Assembly (NCBI RefSeq): GCF_023195775.1
Contig: NZ_CP096205.1
Coordinates: 1-64,000, forward strand
Direction of reading: 5' to 3'
Length of the DNA: 64,000 nucleotides
Origin: Flavobacterium azooxidireducens
GTDB lineage: Bacteria; Bacteroidota; Bacteroidia; Flavobacteriales; Flavobacteriaceae
Shown here: one piece after another, positions 15,775 through 25,092 of the stretch
How the letters are laid out: every line of letters starts with the position of its first letter
Numbering within the stretch: the stretch's first letter is position 1
Made by a program: the position numbers and the translations under genes
The notes under the pieces: generated by a model
What the model was told of the DNA's origin: nothing
Databases searched by the model: none
The model's input: the letters and a program-made list of their open reading frames with translations, nothing else

Positions 15775-17106
15775 TTCTGGCAATGTGTTTTTATAAACTG
15801 TTCCATTTTTCATTATCAATAAAAAATTCTTTTCCGGATCTTCTATTAATTTGATATTTTCTATTGGATTTCCATCCACTAATAGTAAATCGGCATAAGC
15901 TCCTTCTTCAATTACGCCTAATTTCCCTTGACGGTATGGACTTCGTAAACCTGAAAAAGCCAACAATTCTCCGTTGGTTGAAGTGGCCATTTTCAGAACC
16001 TCAAAAGGTGTGTACCATTTTGTTAGCTTCGCTAATTTTGCTCCTTGACGAGCAGCAAGTTTAGCATTAAATAAACAATCGGTACCAAATGCTACTTTTA
16101 TATTGTATTTTTTAGCTAACTTATAAGCATTGTCAGTTCCGTTAGAAACCATAAGTTGTTTTGCTCTATTTTCGCTTCCTTCCGGTTGAGGATTCGCATC
16201 TTCATCATCTAAAAAAGGTTGAAGACACAACCAAGCTCCTTTTTCTGCAATCAGTTTCGCTGTAGGTTCATCAATTAATTGACCGTGTTCTACACATTTT
16301 ACGCCTGCATTTATCGCTCTGGTTATTGCTTTTGGAGTGTAGGCGTGAATCGTAACATACGTTCCCCAATTTTCGGCGGCATCAACAGCTGCTTTAAATT
16401 CGGCTTCCGAATATTGGGTTACATCAATGGGATCGTAATGCGATGACACTCCCCCGCCCGCCATCAATTTAATTTGGGAAGCACCTTGACGTAACTGTTC
16501 ACGAACTCTCATCGTAACTTGATCCGGCCCATCGGCAATTTGGGTCATATTATTAATTTCCATATAGGATAAATCTCGACCAAATTTTCTAGGTACATCA
16601 GTAGGAAAACCAAAATCTCCGTGACCACCTGATTGAGAAATTGTAGCTCCACTTGGGAAAATTCGTGGTCCGGTAACAAAACCTTCATCAATGGCTCTTT
16701 TTAACCCAAATGAATTTCCCCCCACATCACGTACACTTGTGAAACCTCGCATTAATTGTTGTTCTGCTGCTTTTCCTGCATATAAATTAATGTATGAAAA
16801 ATCAGCAGTCATCAATACTTGAATAGGCATCGCATCCATCAACATATGAGCATGAGCATCAATTAACCCAGGCATTAAAAATTTTCCTTTTCCATCAATA
16901 ATTGTTGTTCTTCCACTTTTGTTAGTCACAATTGGACTTGTTGAAATTGTCTTTATCAGATTATTTTCGATTAATACATTACCAACAAGTAATTTCGATT
17001 CTTTTCCATTAAAAATGGAAACGTTATTGATGAGAATGTAATTTTGAGCATCCAAAACAGAAAAATGCAATAGAATGCATAAAAAAAGAATTATGTTTTT
17101 TTTCAT
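15772..17106 (-). CDS. Secreted amidohydrolase (imidazolonepropionase-like)
   Basis: A 444-residue metal hydrolase of the amidohydrolase superfamily. Its signal peptide KKNIILFLCILLHFSVLDAQ begins at ATG 17106; an in-frame ATG eight codons earlier is less likely because it spoils the short positive N-region. Metal-site motifs are GLIDAHAHM near 86, a later TIHAYT, VEHGQLID, and GTDC in AFGTDCLF. The C-terminus (GVIEEGAYADLLLVDGNPI) is typical of secreted members acting on cyclic amides or dipeptides. It lies alone between two plus-strand genes. The substrate is unknown. Confidence 0.88.
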   Translation of the reverse strand: MKKNIILFLCILLHFSVLDAQNYILINNVSIFNGKESKLLVGNVLIENNLIKTISTSPIVTNKSGRTTIIDGKGKFLMPGLIDAHAHMLMDAMPIQVLMTADFSYINLYAGKAAEQQLMRGFTSVRDVGGNSFGLKRAIDEGFVTGPRIFPSGATISQSGGHGDFGFPTDVPRKFGRDLSYMEINNMTQIADGPDQVTMRVREQLRQGASQIKLMAGGGVSSHYDPIDVTQYSEAEFKAAVDAAENWGTYVTIHAYTPKAITRAINAGVKCVEHGQLIDEPTAKLIAEKGAWLCLQPFLDDEDANPQPEGSENRAKQLMVSNGTDNAYKLAKKYNIKVAFGTDCLFNAKLAARQGAKLAKLTKWYTPFEVLKMATSTNGELLAFSGLRSPYRQGKLGVIEEGAYADLLLVDGNPIENIKLIEDPEKNFLLIMKNGTVYKNTLPE

Positions 17107-17327
17107 AATCAAAAAGATGAAGTTGGACAAATTTTAAATTTTCCAAAAATTAATATTCATAGTAAATTTAGTTAAAATAGTATCATATTTTATTCTCCAT
17201 GAGAATATTAACAATTGTTTCATTATAATTTAATTTGAAAAGCAGATGACGATTTTGATTTATCAATTTATTCAAATAAAAAATTGAAAAAACTTCAAAA
17301 AAAGTTTACGAAAACGTTTGAAATCTA

Positions 17328-17335
17328 TACTTTTG
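17328..17335 (+). promoter_or_regulatory. -7 box of gap
   Basis: TACTTTTG matches TAnnTTTG and lies 36 bases before the gap ATG. Upstream only a weak TTT (17305-17307) is near the right distance for a -33 element. Confidence 0.5.
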
Positions 17336-17371
17336 CACAAAATTTTACAACACCAACTAATTTTTTAAAGT

Positions 17372-18823
17372 ATGAACAACAATCCTTCTTTATACGAAAA
17401 AGAGCTTTCGTTTCAGGCAGACCGCAGAAGAGCCGGCGTTGAATTTATCAAAATCATTAGCGATTTGTGGTATGACAAATCAATCGAAATGGTGCTTTTT
17501 CGCAATCAATTGATAGACAAAAACGTATCTGAAATTTTAAACTTGCACGAATATGCAGGAGAATTTGTTGGGAAACCAATTTCTATTTTTGATTCGGTTG
17601 AAATTGCCCGAGAAATGTTGTCGTTGGATTTACCACCATCAAAATTAGATATTGGTAAATTGACATATGAATATCACTTGGAAGATGATAAATACCACAA
17701 CACCAAATCGTTTGTAATTGACAAATTGCGAAAAGCAAAAGAATCAAATTCCATAAAACCAAAAGATGTTGTTTTATATGGTTTTGGAAGAATTGGTCGT
17801 TTATTGGCAAGAGAATTGATGTCTAAAACAGGAAAAGGAAACCAATTACGCCTTCGTGCGATTGTGACAAGAGATAAAAATGATGCTACGATTTTAGAAA
17901 AAAGAGCTTCTTTATTGCGATATGATTCGGTTCACGGTGATTTTCAAGGTTCTGTGATAGCCGATCCAAAAAACAATGCTCTGTTAATTAACGGAACAAC
18001 GGTTCATATTATATCTGCCAATTCACCGGAAGAAATTGATTATACTGCTTATGGTATTGAAGATGCCTTAGTTATTGATAACACAGGAGCTTTTACGACA
18101 GAAGAAGCGTTGAAAAGACATCTTACTTCCAAAGGAACCTCTAAAGTATTGTTAACTGCTCCCGGAAAAGGAGTTCCAAATATTGTGTATGGTGTGAACC
18201 ACAAAGAGCACAATCCTGATAACGTTGATATTTTTTCGGCGGCTTCTTGTACTACCAATGCCATTACTCCTATTTTAAAAGCGGTTGAAGATACGTTGGG
18301 AGTTGTAAAAGGTCATTTAGAAACCATTCATGCCTACACAAATGACCAAAATTTGGTTGACAATATGCATAATAAATACCGCAGAGGTCGTGCTGCTGCG
18401 TTAAATATGGTTATTACCGAAACCGGTGCTGGAAGTGCTGTTGCCAAAGCTTTACCAAGTTTAGCCGGAAAATTAACGTCAAATGCTATTCGAGTTCCGG
18501 TTCCGAATGGTTCTTTGGTAGTTTTAAATTTGGAAGTAAGCAGAGAAACTTCGGTAGAAGAAGTGAATGAAATCATGAAAAAATATGCTTTAGAAGGTCA
18601 ATTGGTAGAGCAAATTAAATATTCGCTCAACAACGAATTGGTTTCTTCGGATATTGTGGGCACAAATGCTCCTTCGATTTATGACAGCAATGCTACAATT
18701 GTTTCTGCCGACGGAAAAAATGTGGTACTGTACGTATGGTACGACAACGAATTTGGTTACAGTCACCAAGTAATTCGTTTGGCAAAATATATTTCTAAAG
18801 TGCAACGTTACGCTTATTATTAA
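17372..18823 (+). CDS. gap: Glyceraldehyde-3-phosphate dehydrogenase, long form
   Basis: The enzyme interconverts glyceraldehyde-3-phosphate and 1,3-bisphosphoglycerate with NAD(P). It has the Rossmann motif GFGRIG at 137-142, catalytic C293 in SAASCTTNAIT, and the C-terminal YVWYDNEFGYSHQV. At 483 residues it carries about 130 extra N-terminal residues over the usual 335. A long form of about 480 residues is known in Bacteroidota, often beside a standard one elsewhere in the genome. Whether this copy is glycolytic or gluconeogenic cannot be told. A strong terminator follows. Confidence 0.94.
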   Translation: MNNNPSLYEKELSFQADRRRAGVEFIKIISDLWYDKSIEMVLFRNQLIDKNVSEILNLHEYAGEFVGKPISIFDSVEIAREMLSLDLPPSKLDIGKLTYEYHLEDDKYHNTKSFVIDKLRKAKESNSIKPKDVVLYGFGRIGRLLARELMSKTGKGNQLRLRAIVTRDKNDATILEKRASLLRYDSVHGDFQGSVIADPKNNALLINGTTVHIISANSPEEIDYTAYGIEDALVIDNTGAFTTEEALKRHLTSKGTSKVLLTAPGKGVPNIVYGVNHKEHNPDNVDIFSAASCTTNAITPILKAVEDTLGVVKGHLETIHAYTNDQNLVDNMHNKYRRGRAAALNMVITETGAGSAVAKALPSLAGKLTSNAIRVPVPNGSLVVLNLEVSRETSVEEVNEIMKKYALEGQLVEQIKYSLNNELVSSDIVGTNAPSIYDSNATIVSADGKNVVLYVWYDNEFGYSHQVIRLAKYISKVQRYAYY

Positions 18824-18840
18824 TCAGGTTATATAGTCGT

Positions 18841-18880
18841 AAAAATCCGTTTCATTCTATTCGTTTGAAGCGGATTTTTT
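18841..18880 (+). terminator. Rho-independent terminator after gap
   Basis: The 13-base arms at 18841-18853 and 18867-18879 pair fully with one G-T wobble and end in a T run. Confidence 0.85.
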
Positions 18881-18904
18881 TATACATTTATTAAAATATT
18901 TCTA

Positions 18905-19630
18905 ATGAAAGATAATAAATCCATTTTACTACTACTACTTTTTTTGATAATGCCATTTATAGCAATTAGTCAAATTCAGCCAACTCCAAAGTCCTATAAA
19001 AAAATTAAGTTTGTTTATCAGAAAAAATCAAATTTCAGGTTAGATGAAAAAGGATTTTATGCAGATACCACACAGTTTAACGTAATGTTTCCTTATCTGG
19101 AATATGAAAAAATGTCTACCGAAAGTGGAGCAATCATTGGTTTTGTACCATTTACCAAATTAAACATTTATCATCAAAAAATGATTTTAGAAAAGATGAC
19201 TCAACACAACACAGTCATTTTTGGATCGGTTGATCTTAAGAAAAATAAAGTTCAATTTTCAGTAGATCACAGTTCTCTGGAAACTGATTATGCCTATCAA
19301 CTATTTAATTTTCCTCAAAATAAATTAAATAGTTCCTATTATTACACTTATAAAAAGAATTTTTCTCAACTAGAAATTTATTCAAATGGCTCAACTCAAC
19401 TGAAAACTATTCCTAAAAATAAAATTCTTTGGCAAAATGAGGAACAAACCATTGGGCAATATGATACAACCGAAAAAATAGACGATAAACAGTTGAATGT
19501 TGTTATTTTTCAGAAAGAATTGCCAAAACTGGTTAGTCCTATTCCTTTATTTGAAAATGCCAATTATGGTGTAAAATCTATTTATGCGATGGAATATCAT
19601 TATGAATTGATTTCTGTTTCGTATGAATAA
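18905..19630 (+). CDS. Secreted protein of unknown function (GLPGLI-like size)
   Basis: A 241-residue protein with a clear signal peptide (SILLLLLFLIMPFIAISQ). The mature part is rich in Lys, Gln and aromatic residues with beta-strand-like alternation. I recognise no motif; length and style recall small secreted Bacteroidota proteins, but no family can be claimed. It starts 25 bases after the gap terminator and is followed by another small secreted protein gene. Confidence 0.7.
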   Translation: MKDNKSILLLLLFLIMPFIAISQIQPTPKSYKKIKFVYQKKSNFRLDEKGFYADTTQFNVMFPYLEYEKMSTESGAIIGFVPFTKLNIYHQKMILEKMTQHNTVIFGSVDLKKNKVQFSVDHSSLETDYAYQLFNFPQNKLNSSYYYTYKKNFSQLEIYSNGSTQLKTIPKNKILWQNEEQTIGQYDTTEKIDDKQLNVVIFQKELPKLVSPIPLFENANYGVKSIYAMEYHYELISVSYE

Positions 19631-19646
19631 ATTTCAGTAGTAGAAC

Positions 19647-19701
19647 AATAGATTCTTGATTTTTGAGTTATTTCAATACAGATTTAACCCAAGAATCTAT
19701 T
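19647..19701 (+). promoter_or_regulatory. 12-bp inverted repeat abutting a start codon
   Basis: Arms AATAGATTCTTG (19647-19658) and CAAGAATCTATT (19690-19701) are perfect inverted copies with a 31-base loop. The right arm ends on the base before ATG 19702. In mRNA it would hide the ribosome landing site. It could instead end transcription of the upstream gene, although there is no T run. Confidence 0.45.
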
Positions 19702-20061
19702 ATGAAAAACCTACTATTTATGGTGCTATTCACCTGTAATTTGTCGTATTCACAAAACAAACCTGTTGCCTATCAACATGGTCAGAACAGCATGGAATTG
19801 ATTGCTAAAACCAAAACCGGTACAGTAGTCGTGAGTACGTTCAATGCTAAAATGACGATTCGTCAAGACATTGCTCAAAAATTATATTCGCTCTATCAAC
19901 AAAATAAAATCAAGCATAATTCAGTACTTACTGTTTTAGGAAAAGAAGCAAAAGTTGTTGGTAAATGCTTTATTAAAAAGAAACACAACCTAACCAGTAT
20001 TGAATTTTATTATGACAAAGTTTTTTGGCATAACGGAATGGTTGAAGTATATGGAAAATAG
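19702..20061 (+). CDS. Small secreted protein of unknown function
   Basis: A 119-residue protein with a signal peptide (KNLLFMVLFTCNLSYSQ) from ATG 19702. The frame opens 13 codons earlier at a TTG, but that would add a polar stretch before the signal. The mature part is basic, with no cysteine in the secreted region other than C90 in VVGKCFIKKK. No family is recognised. A 12-bp hairpin sits directly before the start, and a fossil of the aconitase 3' end lies 20 bases after the stop. Confidence 0.65.
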   Translation: MKNLLFMVLFTCNLSYSQNKPVAYQHGQNSMELIAKTKTGTVVVSTFNAKMTIRQDIAQKLYSLYQQNKIKHNSVLTVLGKEAKVVGKCFIKKKHNLTSIEFYYDKVFWHNGMVEVYGK

Positions 20062-20080
20062 AATTCAAAATTATATTCAT

Positions 20081-20163
20081 AAAAAAACTCCCGACTGCTA
20101 GAGAGTTTTGCTACAAAATGGCATACTACGATTTAAGGTTTTCCAATAGCTACTATTAACTTT
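20081..20163 (-). pseudogene. Degenerate copy of the aconitase 3' end and terminator
   Basis: These 83 bases align without gaps to 22526-22608 (offset 2445) with about 15 mismatches. The matching part covers the aconitase terminator hairpin, the sequence ATGGCATACTA, the stop codon and the last nine codons. Read on the minus strand the copy gives LIVAIGKP then stop, against LIAAAGKA then stop in the real gene. It is in the same orientation as the real gene. It is a repeat remnant, not a functional gene. Confidence 0.75.
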
Positions 20164-20286
20164 ACAATAGATTAGTTATGAATAATTTGAGTAATTCTTT
20201 ACAATTATTCATACATTATTAATAATTTTATTACTTTAGTCAACTAATTTCATTAATTAAATTAATTTTTTGAAAAGACTAATGTA

Positions 20287-20913
20287 ATGAATCAAAACAG
20301 AAGACCGGTCACTACCAGAGATAATTCGTTGGTTAAAAAAATTGCATCATGGTGTGCTAAAAATGGCTTATCCCCAAATTTTATTTCTCTATTGAGTATT
20401 GTGTTTTCTGCAATCTCACTCTTGGTATTTTATCTCGATAGTCAATTAATGTATAATCATGCCGTATTGATGATAATCGCAATCGTGGGCATACAAGGGA
20501 GATTGTTAATGAATCTCTTAGACGGAATGGTAGCCATTGAGCACGATAAAAAATCTGTCGTTGGCGGATTATTCAATGAAGTTCCGGATAGAATCAGTGA
20601 TTCAGTTATTATTTTTGGTGCAGGACTATTGACAATGGATTTTCCTTATGGCATCCATCTTAGTTATTTAGCGATTATCTTATCAATCTTTACGGCATAC
20701 ATTAGAACTTTAGGAGCCTCATTAAATTCACCACATTTTTTTAGTGGACCAATGGCAAAACAACATCGAATGGTTCTTATTTGTTTGGGTTGTATTGTTG
20801 GCATTTGGTATCTCCCCGCCTTTTATTATGCATTGATAATTATGAATATTGGATTAATAATTACTTGTGTGAACAGATTGCTTAAAATTGTAATTTTTTT
20901 AAAGAATGAATGA
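20287..20913 (+). CDS. CDP-alcohol phosphatidyltransferase family protein (YnbA-like)
   Basis: A 208-residue membrane enzyme with about five to six hydrophobic segments that would move a phosphatidyl group from CDP-diacylglycerol to an alcohol. The signature region reads LLDGMVAIEHDKK...GGLFNEVPDRISD. The first DG and the last Asp pair of D-G-x2-A-R-x8-G-x3-D-x3-D are present, but Arg is replaced by Ile and the third Asp by Asn. This altered motif sits in a cassette with CdsA-like and PlsC-like genes, a makeup that recalls the E. coli ynbABC operon. The alcohol substrate is unknown. It overlaps the next gene by 8 bases. Confidence 0.85.
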   Translation: MNQNRRPVTTRDNSLVKKIASWCAKNGLSPNFISLLSIVFSAISLLVFYLDSQLMYNHAVLMIIAIVGIQGRLLMNLLDGMVAIEHDKKSVVGGLFNEVPDRISDSVIIFGAGLLTMDFPYGIHLSYLAIILSIFTAYIRTLGASLNSPHFFSGPMAKQHRMVLICLGCIVGIWYLPAFYYALIIMNIGLIITCVNRLLKIVIFLKNE

Positions 20914-21859
20914 TTTAATTAAGATTGATTTCATAGAAAAAAAAGAACTGCTCATTGTAGTTTTTTTGATTTTTGGTATTCTCACTTTTGCAACAATTCT
21001 GTTTTTCGTAATTGGAAAATTAAAACCAAATGCCAATTTAACTGAACTAAAATCCAGAACAAAATCGTGGTGGGTAATGGCAACAATTTTTGTTGGAGCA
21101 ACTTTAATTAATACAACGATTTCTTATATCGCTATTGGATTATTGTCCTTTATGGCTTTTAGAGAATTATATTCGGTATTAGGATTTAGACAATCTGACA
21201 GAAGAGCAATTTTTTGGGCTTTTATTGCAATACCAATTCAATATTATCTAGCATTTATAGGATGGTATGGTGCTTATATTATTTTTATTCCCATAGTGAT
21301 GTTCTTGTTTCTTCCGTTACGTCTTGTTTTGAAAGGAGATACTACCGGAATTATAAAGTCGATGGCTTCACTTCATTGGATTTTAATGTTAACCGTTTTT
21401 GGTATTAGTCATATGGCCTATTTACTTTCTCTTCCAGAAATTGAAGGTTTTTCAAGTGGCGGAAGAGGATTATTGTTGTTTTTGGTGTTTTTAACTGAAA
21501 TCAATGATGTGATGCAATTTACTTGGGGAAAATTAGTAGGTAAGCACAAAATAATTCCAAAAGTTAGTCCCAATAAAACGTGGGAAGGATTTATTGGCGG
21601 AGTAATTAGTACAACAATTATAGGTTACTTTTTAGGATTTTTGACACCTTTATCAACCGGACATTTAATTTTTGTGAGTTTTATGATTGCGATTTCGGGT
21701 TTCTTTGGAGATATTGTGATGTCATCCATCAAACGAGATATTGGTGTAAAAGATATGGGTAATTCGATTCCCGGTCATGGTGGTGTCTTGGATAGAATAG
21801 ATTCTTTGGCTTACACGGCTCCAGTTTTTTTTCATCTTGTTTATTACATTGCCTATTAA
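20906..21859 (+). CDS. Phosphatidate cytidylyltransferase (CdsA-like)
   Basis: A 317-residue polytopic membrane enzyme making CDP-diacylglycerol from phosphatidate and CTP. The C-terminus has the complete CdsA signature SSIKRDIGVKDMGNSIPGHG followed by GVLDRIDS, preceded by SPNKTWEGFIGG. About eight membrane segments are visible. It lies second in the three-gene phospholipid cassette, with overlapping or adjacent ends on both sides. The housekeeping cdsA is probably elsewhere; this would be a dedicated copy supplying the neighbouring CDP-alcohol transferase. Confidence 0.92.
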   Translation: MNDLIKIDFIEKKELLIVVFLIFGILTFATILFFVIGKLKPNANLTELKSRTKSWWVMATIFVGATLINTTISYIAIGLLSFMAFRELYSVLGFRQSDRRAIFWAFIAIPIQYYLAFIGWYGAYIIFIPIVMFLFLPLRLVLKGDTTGIIKSMASLHWILMLTVFGISHMAYLLSLPEIEGFSSGGRGLLLFLVFLTEINDVMQFTWGKLVGKHKIIPKVSPNKTWEGFIGGVISTTIIGYFLGFLTPLSTGHLIFVSFMIAISGFFGDIVMSSIKRDIGVKDMGNSIPGHGGVLDRIDSLAYTAPVFFHLVYYIAY

Positions 21860-22501
21860 ATGCAAAAAATAATTTTACAATTAACCTATAGTTTTGCCGT
21901 CAGAATTTTTCTGAAATTAATCGTCGGGGTTAAATTTGATAATGCTAAATTTCTATTGAACGAAAAACAATTCATCATTGTTGCCAACCACAATAGTCAT
22001 TTAGATACGATGACCCTTTTGGCATCAATTCCAAGTAAAATTATTGATAAAGTTAAACCTGTTGCGGCCGCCGATCATTTCGGTAAAACAAAGTTGAAAG
22101 AAAAACTTACCAATTATTTTGTAAATACATTATTAATTCAACGAAAAAGAGACCTTGAAAATCCTGAAAATGATCCGATAAACAAAATGATTAAAGCCAT
22201 TGAGGATGGTTATTCGCTCATCATTTTTCCGGAAGGAACAAGAGGCGAACCGGAAATCCAACAACCTTTAAAACCGGGTGTTGCATATGTTTTAAAAAGT
22301 AAACCGCACATCAACTATATTCCTGCGTATATGACAGGAATGGGTAAAGCTATGCCAAAAGATGATAATTTAATTGTTCCCCATAGTTCTACTTTATCTT
22401 TTGGCGAACCCACCCAAATTTCTTCTTTAGAAATAAGCGAAATACTTGCTCAAATTGAACAAGATTTCAATAATTTAAAAATGAAAAAACATCCTAACTA
22501 A
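21860..22501 (+). CDS. 1-acylglycerol-3-phosphate acyltransferase-like (PlsC family)
   Basis: A 213-residue acyltransferase with the catalytic NHNSHLD (H-x4-D) motif near 44-50 and the substrate motif FPEGTRGEP near 122-130. It would acylate lysophosphatidate or a related lysolipid. Its ATG follows the stop of the CdsA-like gene directly, so the three genes form one unit able to build a phosphatidyl headgroup product from lysophosphatidate. It ends at a hairpin shared with the convergent aconitase gene. Confidence 0.9.
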   Translation: MQKIILQLTYSFAVRIFLKLIVGVKFDNAKFLLNEKQFIIVANHNSHLDTMTLLASIPSKIIDKVKPVAAADHFGKTKLKEKLTNYFVNTLLIQRKRDLENPENDPINKMIKAIEDGYSLIIFPEGTRGEPEIQQPLKPGVAYVLKSKPHINYIPAYMTGMGKAMPKDDNLIVPHSSTLSFGEPTQISSLEISEILAQIEQDFNNLKMKKHPN

Positions 22502-22525
22502 AATTTATTTATATTTTTTTAAAAA

Positions 22526-22608
22526 CAAAAAACTCCCGATTGCTCAGGAGTTTTTCTATAAAATGGCATACTAAGATTTAAGCTTTTCCGGCAGCTGCAA
22601 TTAAGTTA
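22526..22608. repeat. Intact partner of the 83-base aconitase 3'-end repeat
   Basis: This stretch (terminator, stop and last codons of aconitase) is the parent of the degenerate copy at 20081-20163. The two are direct repeats 2445 bases apart and bracket the three-gene phospholipid cassette. Confidence 0.75.
22528..22555. terminator. Bidirectional terminator between the PlsC-like gene and aconitase
   Basis: Arms AAAAACTCC (22528-22536) and GGAGTTTTT (22547-22555) pair perfectly. Read from aconitase, a long T-rich tract follows. A mutated copy of this hairpin lies at 20081-20110. Confidence 0.85.
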
Positions 22609-24845
22609 AGAGCAGATCCGGCAACAAACCAACCAATTTGGCTTTCATTGTACGAATGATTGGCAATAATCACATCTTTACTTCCATCAGCATGAACGAA
22701 TTCTAATGTTAAAGGTTTTCCAGGCGTGAAACTCACTAAATCTACAAAATTGATGGTGTCGTTTTCTTGGATTTTGTCATAATCAGCTTCGTTAGCAAAT
22801 GTTAATGCCAACATTCCTTGTTTCTTCAAATTCGTTTCGTGAATACGAGCAAATGATTTTACTAAAACCGCTTTTACACCCAAGAAACGAGGTTCCATAG
22901 CCGCATGTTCTCTTGATGAACCTTCTCCATAATTGTGATCTCCCACTACAATCGAAGGAACTCCGGCCGCTTTATAAGCTCTTTGCACAGCTGGAACAGC
23001 ATCATATTCACCGGTTAATTGATTCTTTACAGTATTTGTTTTTTGATTAAAAGCATTCACCGCTCCAATCAACATATTATTTGAAATATTATCCAAATGA
23101 CCACGGAAACGCAACCAAGGACCCGCCATCGAAATGTGGTCTGTGGTACATTTTCCAAATGCTTTGATTAATAATTTTGCGTTTGTAATGTTTTTTCCAT
23201 CCCAAGGAGAAAATGGCTCCAATAATTGTAAACGTTCTGAAGTTGGACTCACCGCTACTTGCACTCCGCTACCATCTTCGGCAGGAGCTTGATAACCCGG
23301 ATCTTCGGCATCAAAACCTTTTGGAGGTAATTCGTCTCCGGTTGGTTCATCTAATCTCACTTCTTCTCCGTCTTCATTAATTAAGGTATCGGTTAACGGA
23401 TTAAATCCTAAATCTCCGGCAATTGCCAAAGCGGTAACCAACTCTGGAGAACCTACGAATGCTAACGTATTCGGATTTCCATCGGCACGTTTAGAAAAGT
23501 TTCGGTTGAAGGAATGAACGATAGTGTTACGTTCTTCTTTCTCTGCTCCTTCTCTATCCCACATTCCGATACAAGGTCCGCACGCATTAGCGAAAACAGT
23601 GGCACCAATTTTATCAAACGTATCGATAAATCCGTCACGTTCAATCGTGTAACGAACAGTTTCAGAACCCGGTGTGATTGTAAACTGAGCTTTAGTTTTT
23701 AGGTTTTTATCAGCTACTTGTTTGGCCAATGAAGCCGCACGAGCAATATCTTCATAAGATGAGTTTGTACAAGATCCAATCAATCCCACTTCAATTCGTA
23801 AAGGCCAATCGTTTTTGATGGCTTCCTCTTTCATTTTAGAAATTGGCGTAGCTAAATCCGGTGTAAAAGGTCCGTTTAAATGTGGTTCTAATTCCGATAA
23901 ATTGATTTCTATTACTTGATCAAAATACTGTTCCGGATTAGCATAAACTTCTGGGTCAGCCGTTAAATGTTGAGCTACTTTGTTAGCAGCATCAGCCACA
24001 TCAGGTCTTCCGGTTGAACGTAAATAGCGATCCATTGAAGCATCATACCCAAAGGTTGATGTGGTAGCTCCAATTTCTGCACCCATGTTACAAATGGTTC
24101 CTTTTCCAGTACACGACATTGCTGTTGCACCTTCTCCGAAATATTCTACAACAGCTCCGGTTCCACCTTTTACAGTAAGAATTCCGGCTACTTTTAAAAT
24201 TACGTCTTTTGGAGCTGTCCAACCTGATAATTTTCCGGTTAGTTTAATTCCGATTAATTTTGGAAATTTCAATTCCCACGCCATTCCTGACATCACATCC
24301 ACGGCATCAGCACCACCTACTCCGATGGCTAACATTCCTAATCCACCTGCGTTTACAGTGTGTGAATCGGTTCCAATCATCATTCCACCCGGAAAAGCAT
24401 AATTTTCTAATACAACTTGGTGAATAATTCCTGCTCCCGGTTTCCAAAATCCGATTCCGTATTTATCGGAAACAGAAGAAAGAAAATCAAAAACTTCATT
24501 GCTTTGTTGTTTTGCACGAGCTAAATCGGTTTTTGCATCTACTTTTGCTTGAATCAAGTGATCACAATGAACGGTTGTTGGTACAGCCACTTTGCTTTTT
24601 CCCGCATGCATAAATTGCAATAACGCCATTTGAGCAGTAGCATCTTGACACGCCACACGATCCGGTGCAAAATCAACATAATCTTTTCCTCTTGTGAATG
24701 CTTGGGTTGGAGTTCCTTCCCAAAGATGAGAATATAAAATCTTTTCTGATAAGGTGAGCGGTCTTCCAACTAACTCACGTGCTTTTTCTACACGATCGGC
24801 TAGATTAGCATAGACCTTTTCAATCATTTCTATATCAAATGCCAT
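22578..24845 (-). CDS. acn: Aconitate hydratase, mitochondrial type
   Basis: Aconitase isomerises citrate to isocitrate in the TCA cycle using a 4Fe-4S cluster. The 755-residue length and layout fit the mitochondrial-type enzyme rather than the longer AcnA/IRP or AcnB. Cluster ligands are C359 ([10 protein letters not shown]), C422 and C425 ([10 protein letters not shown]). The swivel domain has [15 protein letters not shown]. The gene is monocistronic between a shared terminator and 247 bases of upstream sequence. Its last codons are copied in degenerate form 2.4 kb to the left. Confidence 0.97.
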   Translation of the reverse strand: MAFDIEMIEKVYANLADRVEKARELVGRPLTLSEKILYSHLWEGTPTQAFTRGKDYVDFAPDRVACQDATAQMALLQFMHAGKSKVAVPTTVHCDHLIQAKVDAKTDLARAKQQSNEVFDFLSSVSDKYGIGFWKPGAGIIHQVVLENYAFPGGMMIGTDSHTVNAGGLGMLAIGVGGADAVDVMSGMAWELKFPKLIGIKLTGKLSGWTAPKDVILKVAGILTVKGGTGAVVEYFGEGATAMSCTGKGTICNMGAEIGATTSTFGYDASMDRYLRSTGRPDVADAANKVAQHLTADPEVYANPEQYFDQVIEINLSELEPHLNGPFTPDLATPISKMKEEAIKNDWPLRIEVGLIGSCTNSSYEDIARAASLAKQVADKNLKTKAQFTITPGSETVRYTIERDGFIDTFDKIGATVFANACGPCIGMWDREGAEKEERNTIVHSFNRNFSKRADGNPNTLAFVGSPELVTALAIAGDLGFNPLTDTLINEDGEEVRLDEPTGDELPPKGFDAEDPGYQAPAEDGSGVQVAVSPTSERLQLLEPFSPWDGKNITNAKLLIKAFGKCTTDHISMAGPWLRFRGHLDNISNNMLIGAVNAFNQKTNTVKNQLTGEYDAVPAVQRAYKAAGVPSIVVGDHNYGEGSSREHAAMEPRFLGVKAVLVKSFARIHETNLKKQGMLALTFANEADYDKIQENDTINFVDLVSFTPGKPLTLEFVHADGSKDVIIANHSYNESQIGWFVAGSALNLIAAAGKA

Positions 24846-25092
24846 AATAAATAAGTGTTATTTGTTTGTGGTGCGAATTTACGAAAACGTTAGAACATTG
24901 TAAAATTATTAGTGAAATATATCTTTTAGAAATCATTTTTTACAGAAATTCTGTTTTTTAGATATTATTTTCAACAAAAAGCAATATTCAGCCATTAAAA
25001 TACAAATATGGCAAAATTAGAAACCTAAATTATCAATATCGTAAAATCAATTCTGAAAAAGTTCTTCAAATCAGCTACTTTCGACAAGTTTT
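24846..25092. other. Intergenic region upstream of aconitase
   Basis: This A+T-rich stretch holds a possible minus-strand -7 box (TAAATTCG, one base off TAnnTTTG) about 35 bases before the aconitase start. I see no repeat, RNA gene or small coding region in it. Confidence 0.3.

Noticed and set aside
20081..20110. Copy of the terminator as an independent terminator for the small secreted protein gene
   Set aside because: It may still work as one, but the ungapped match to the aconitase end extends well past the hairpin, so it is better described as a repeat remnant.
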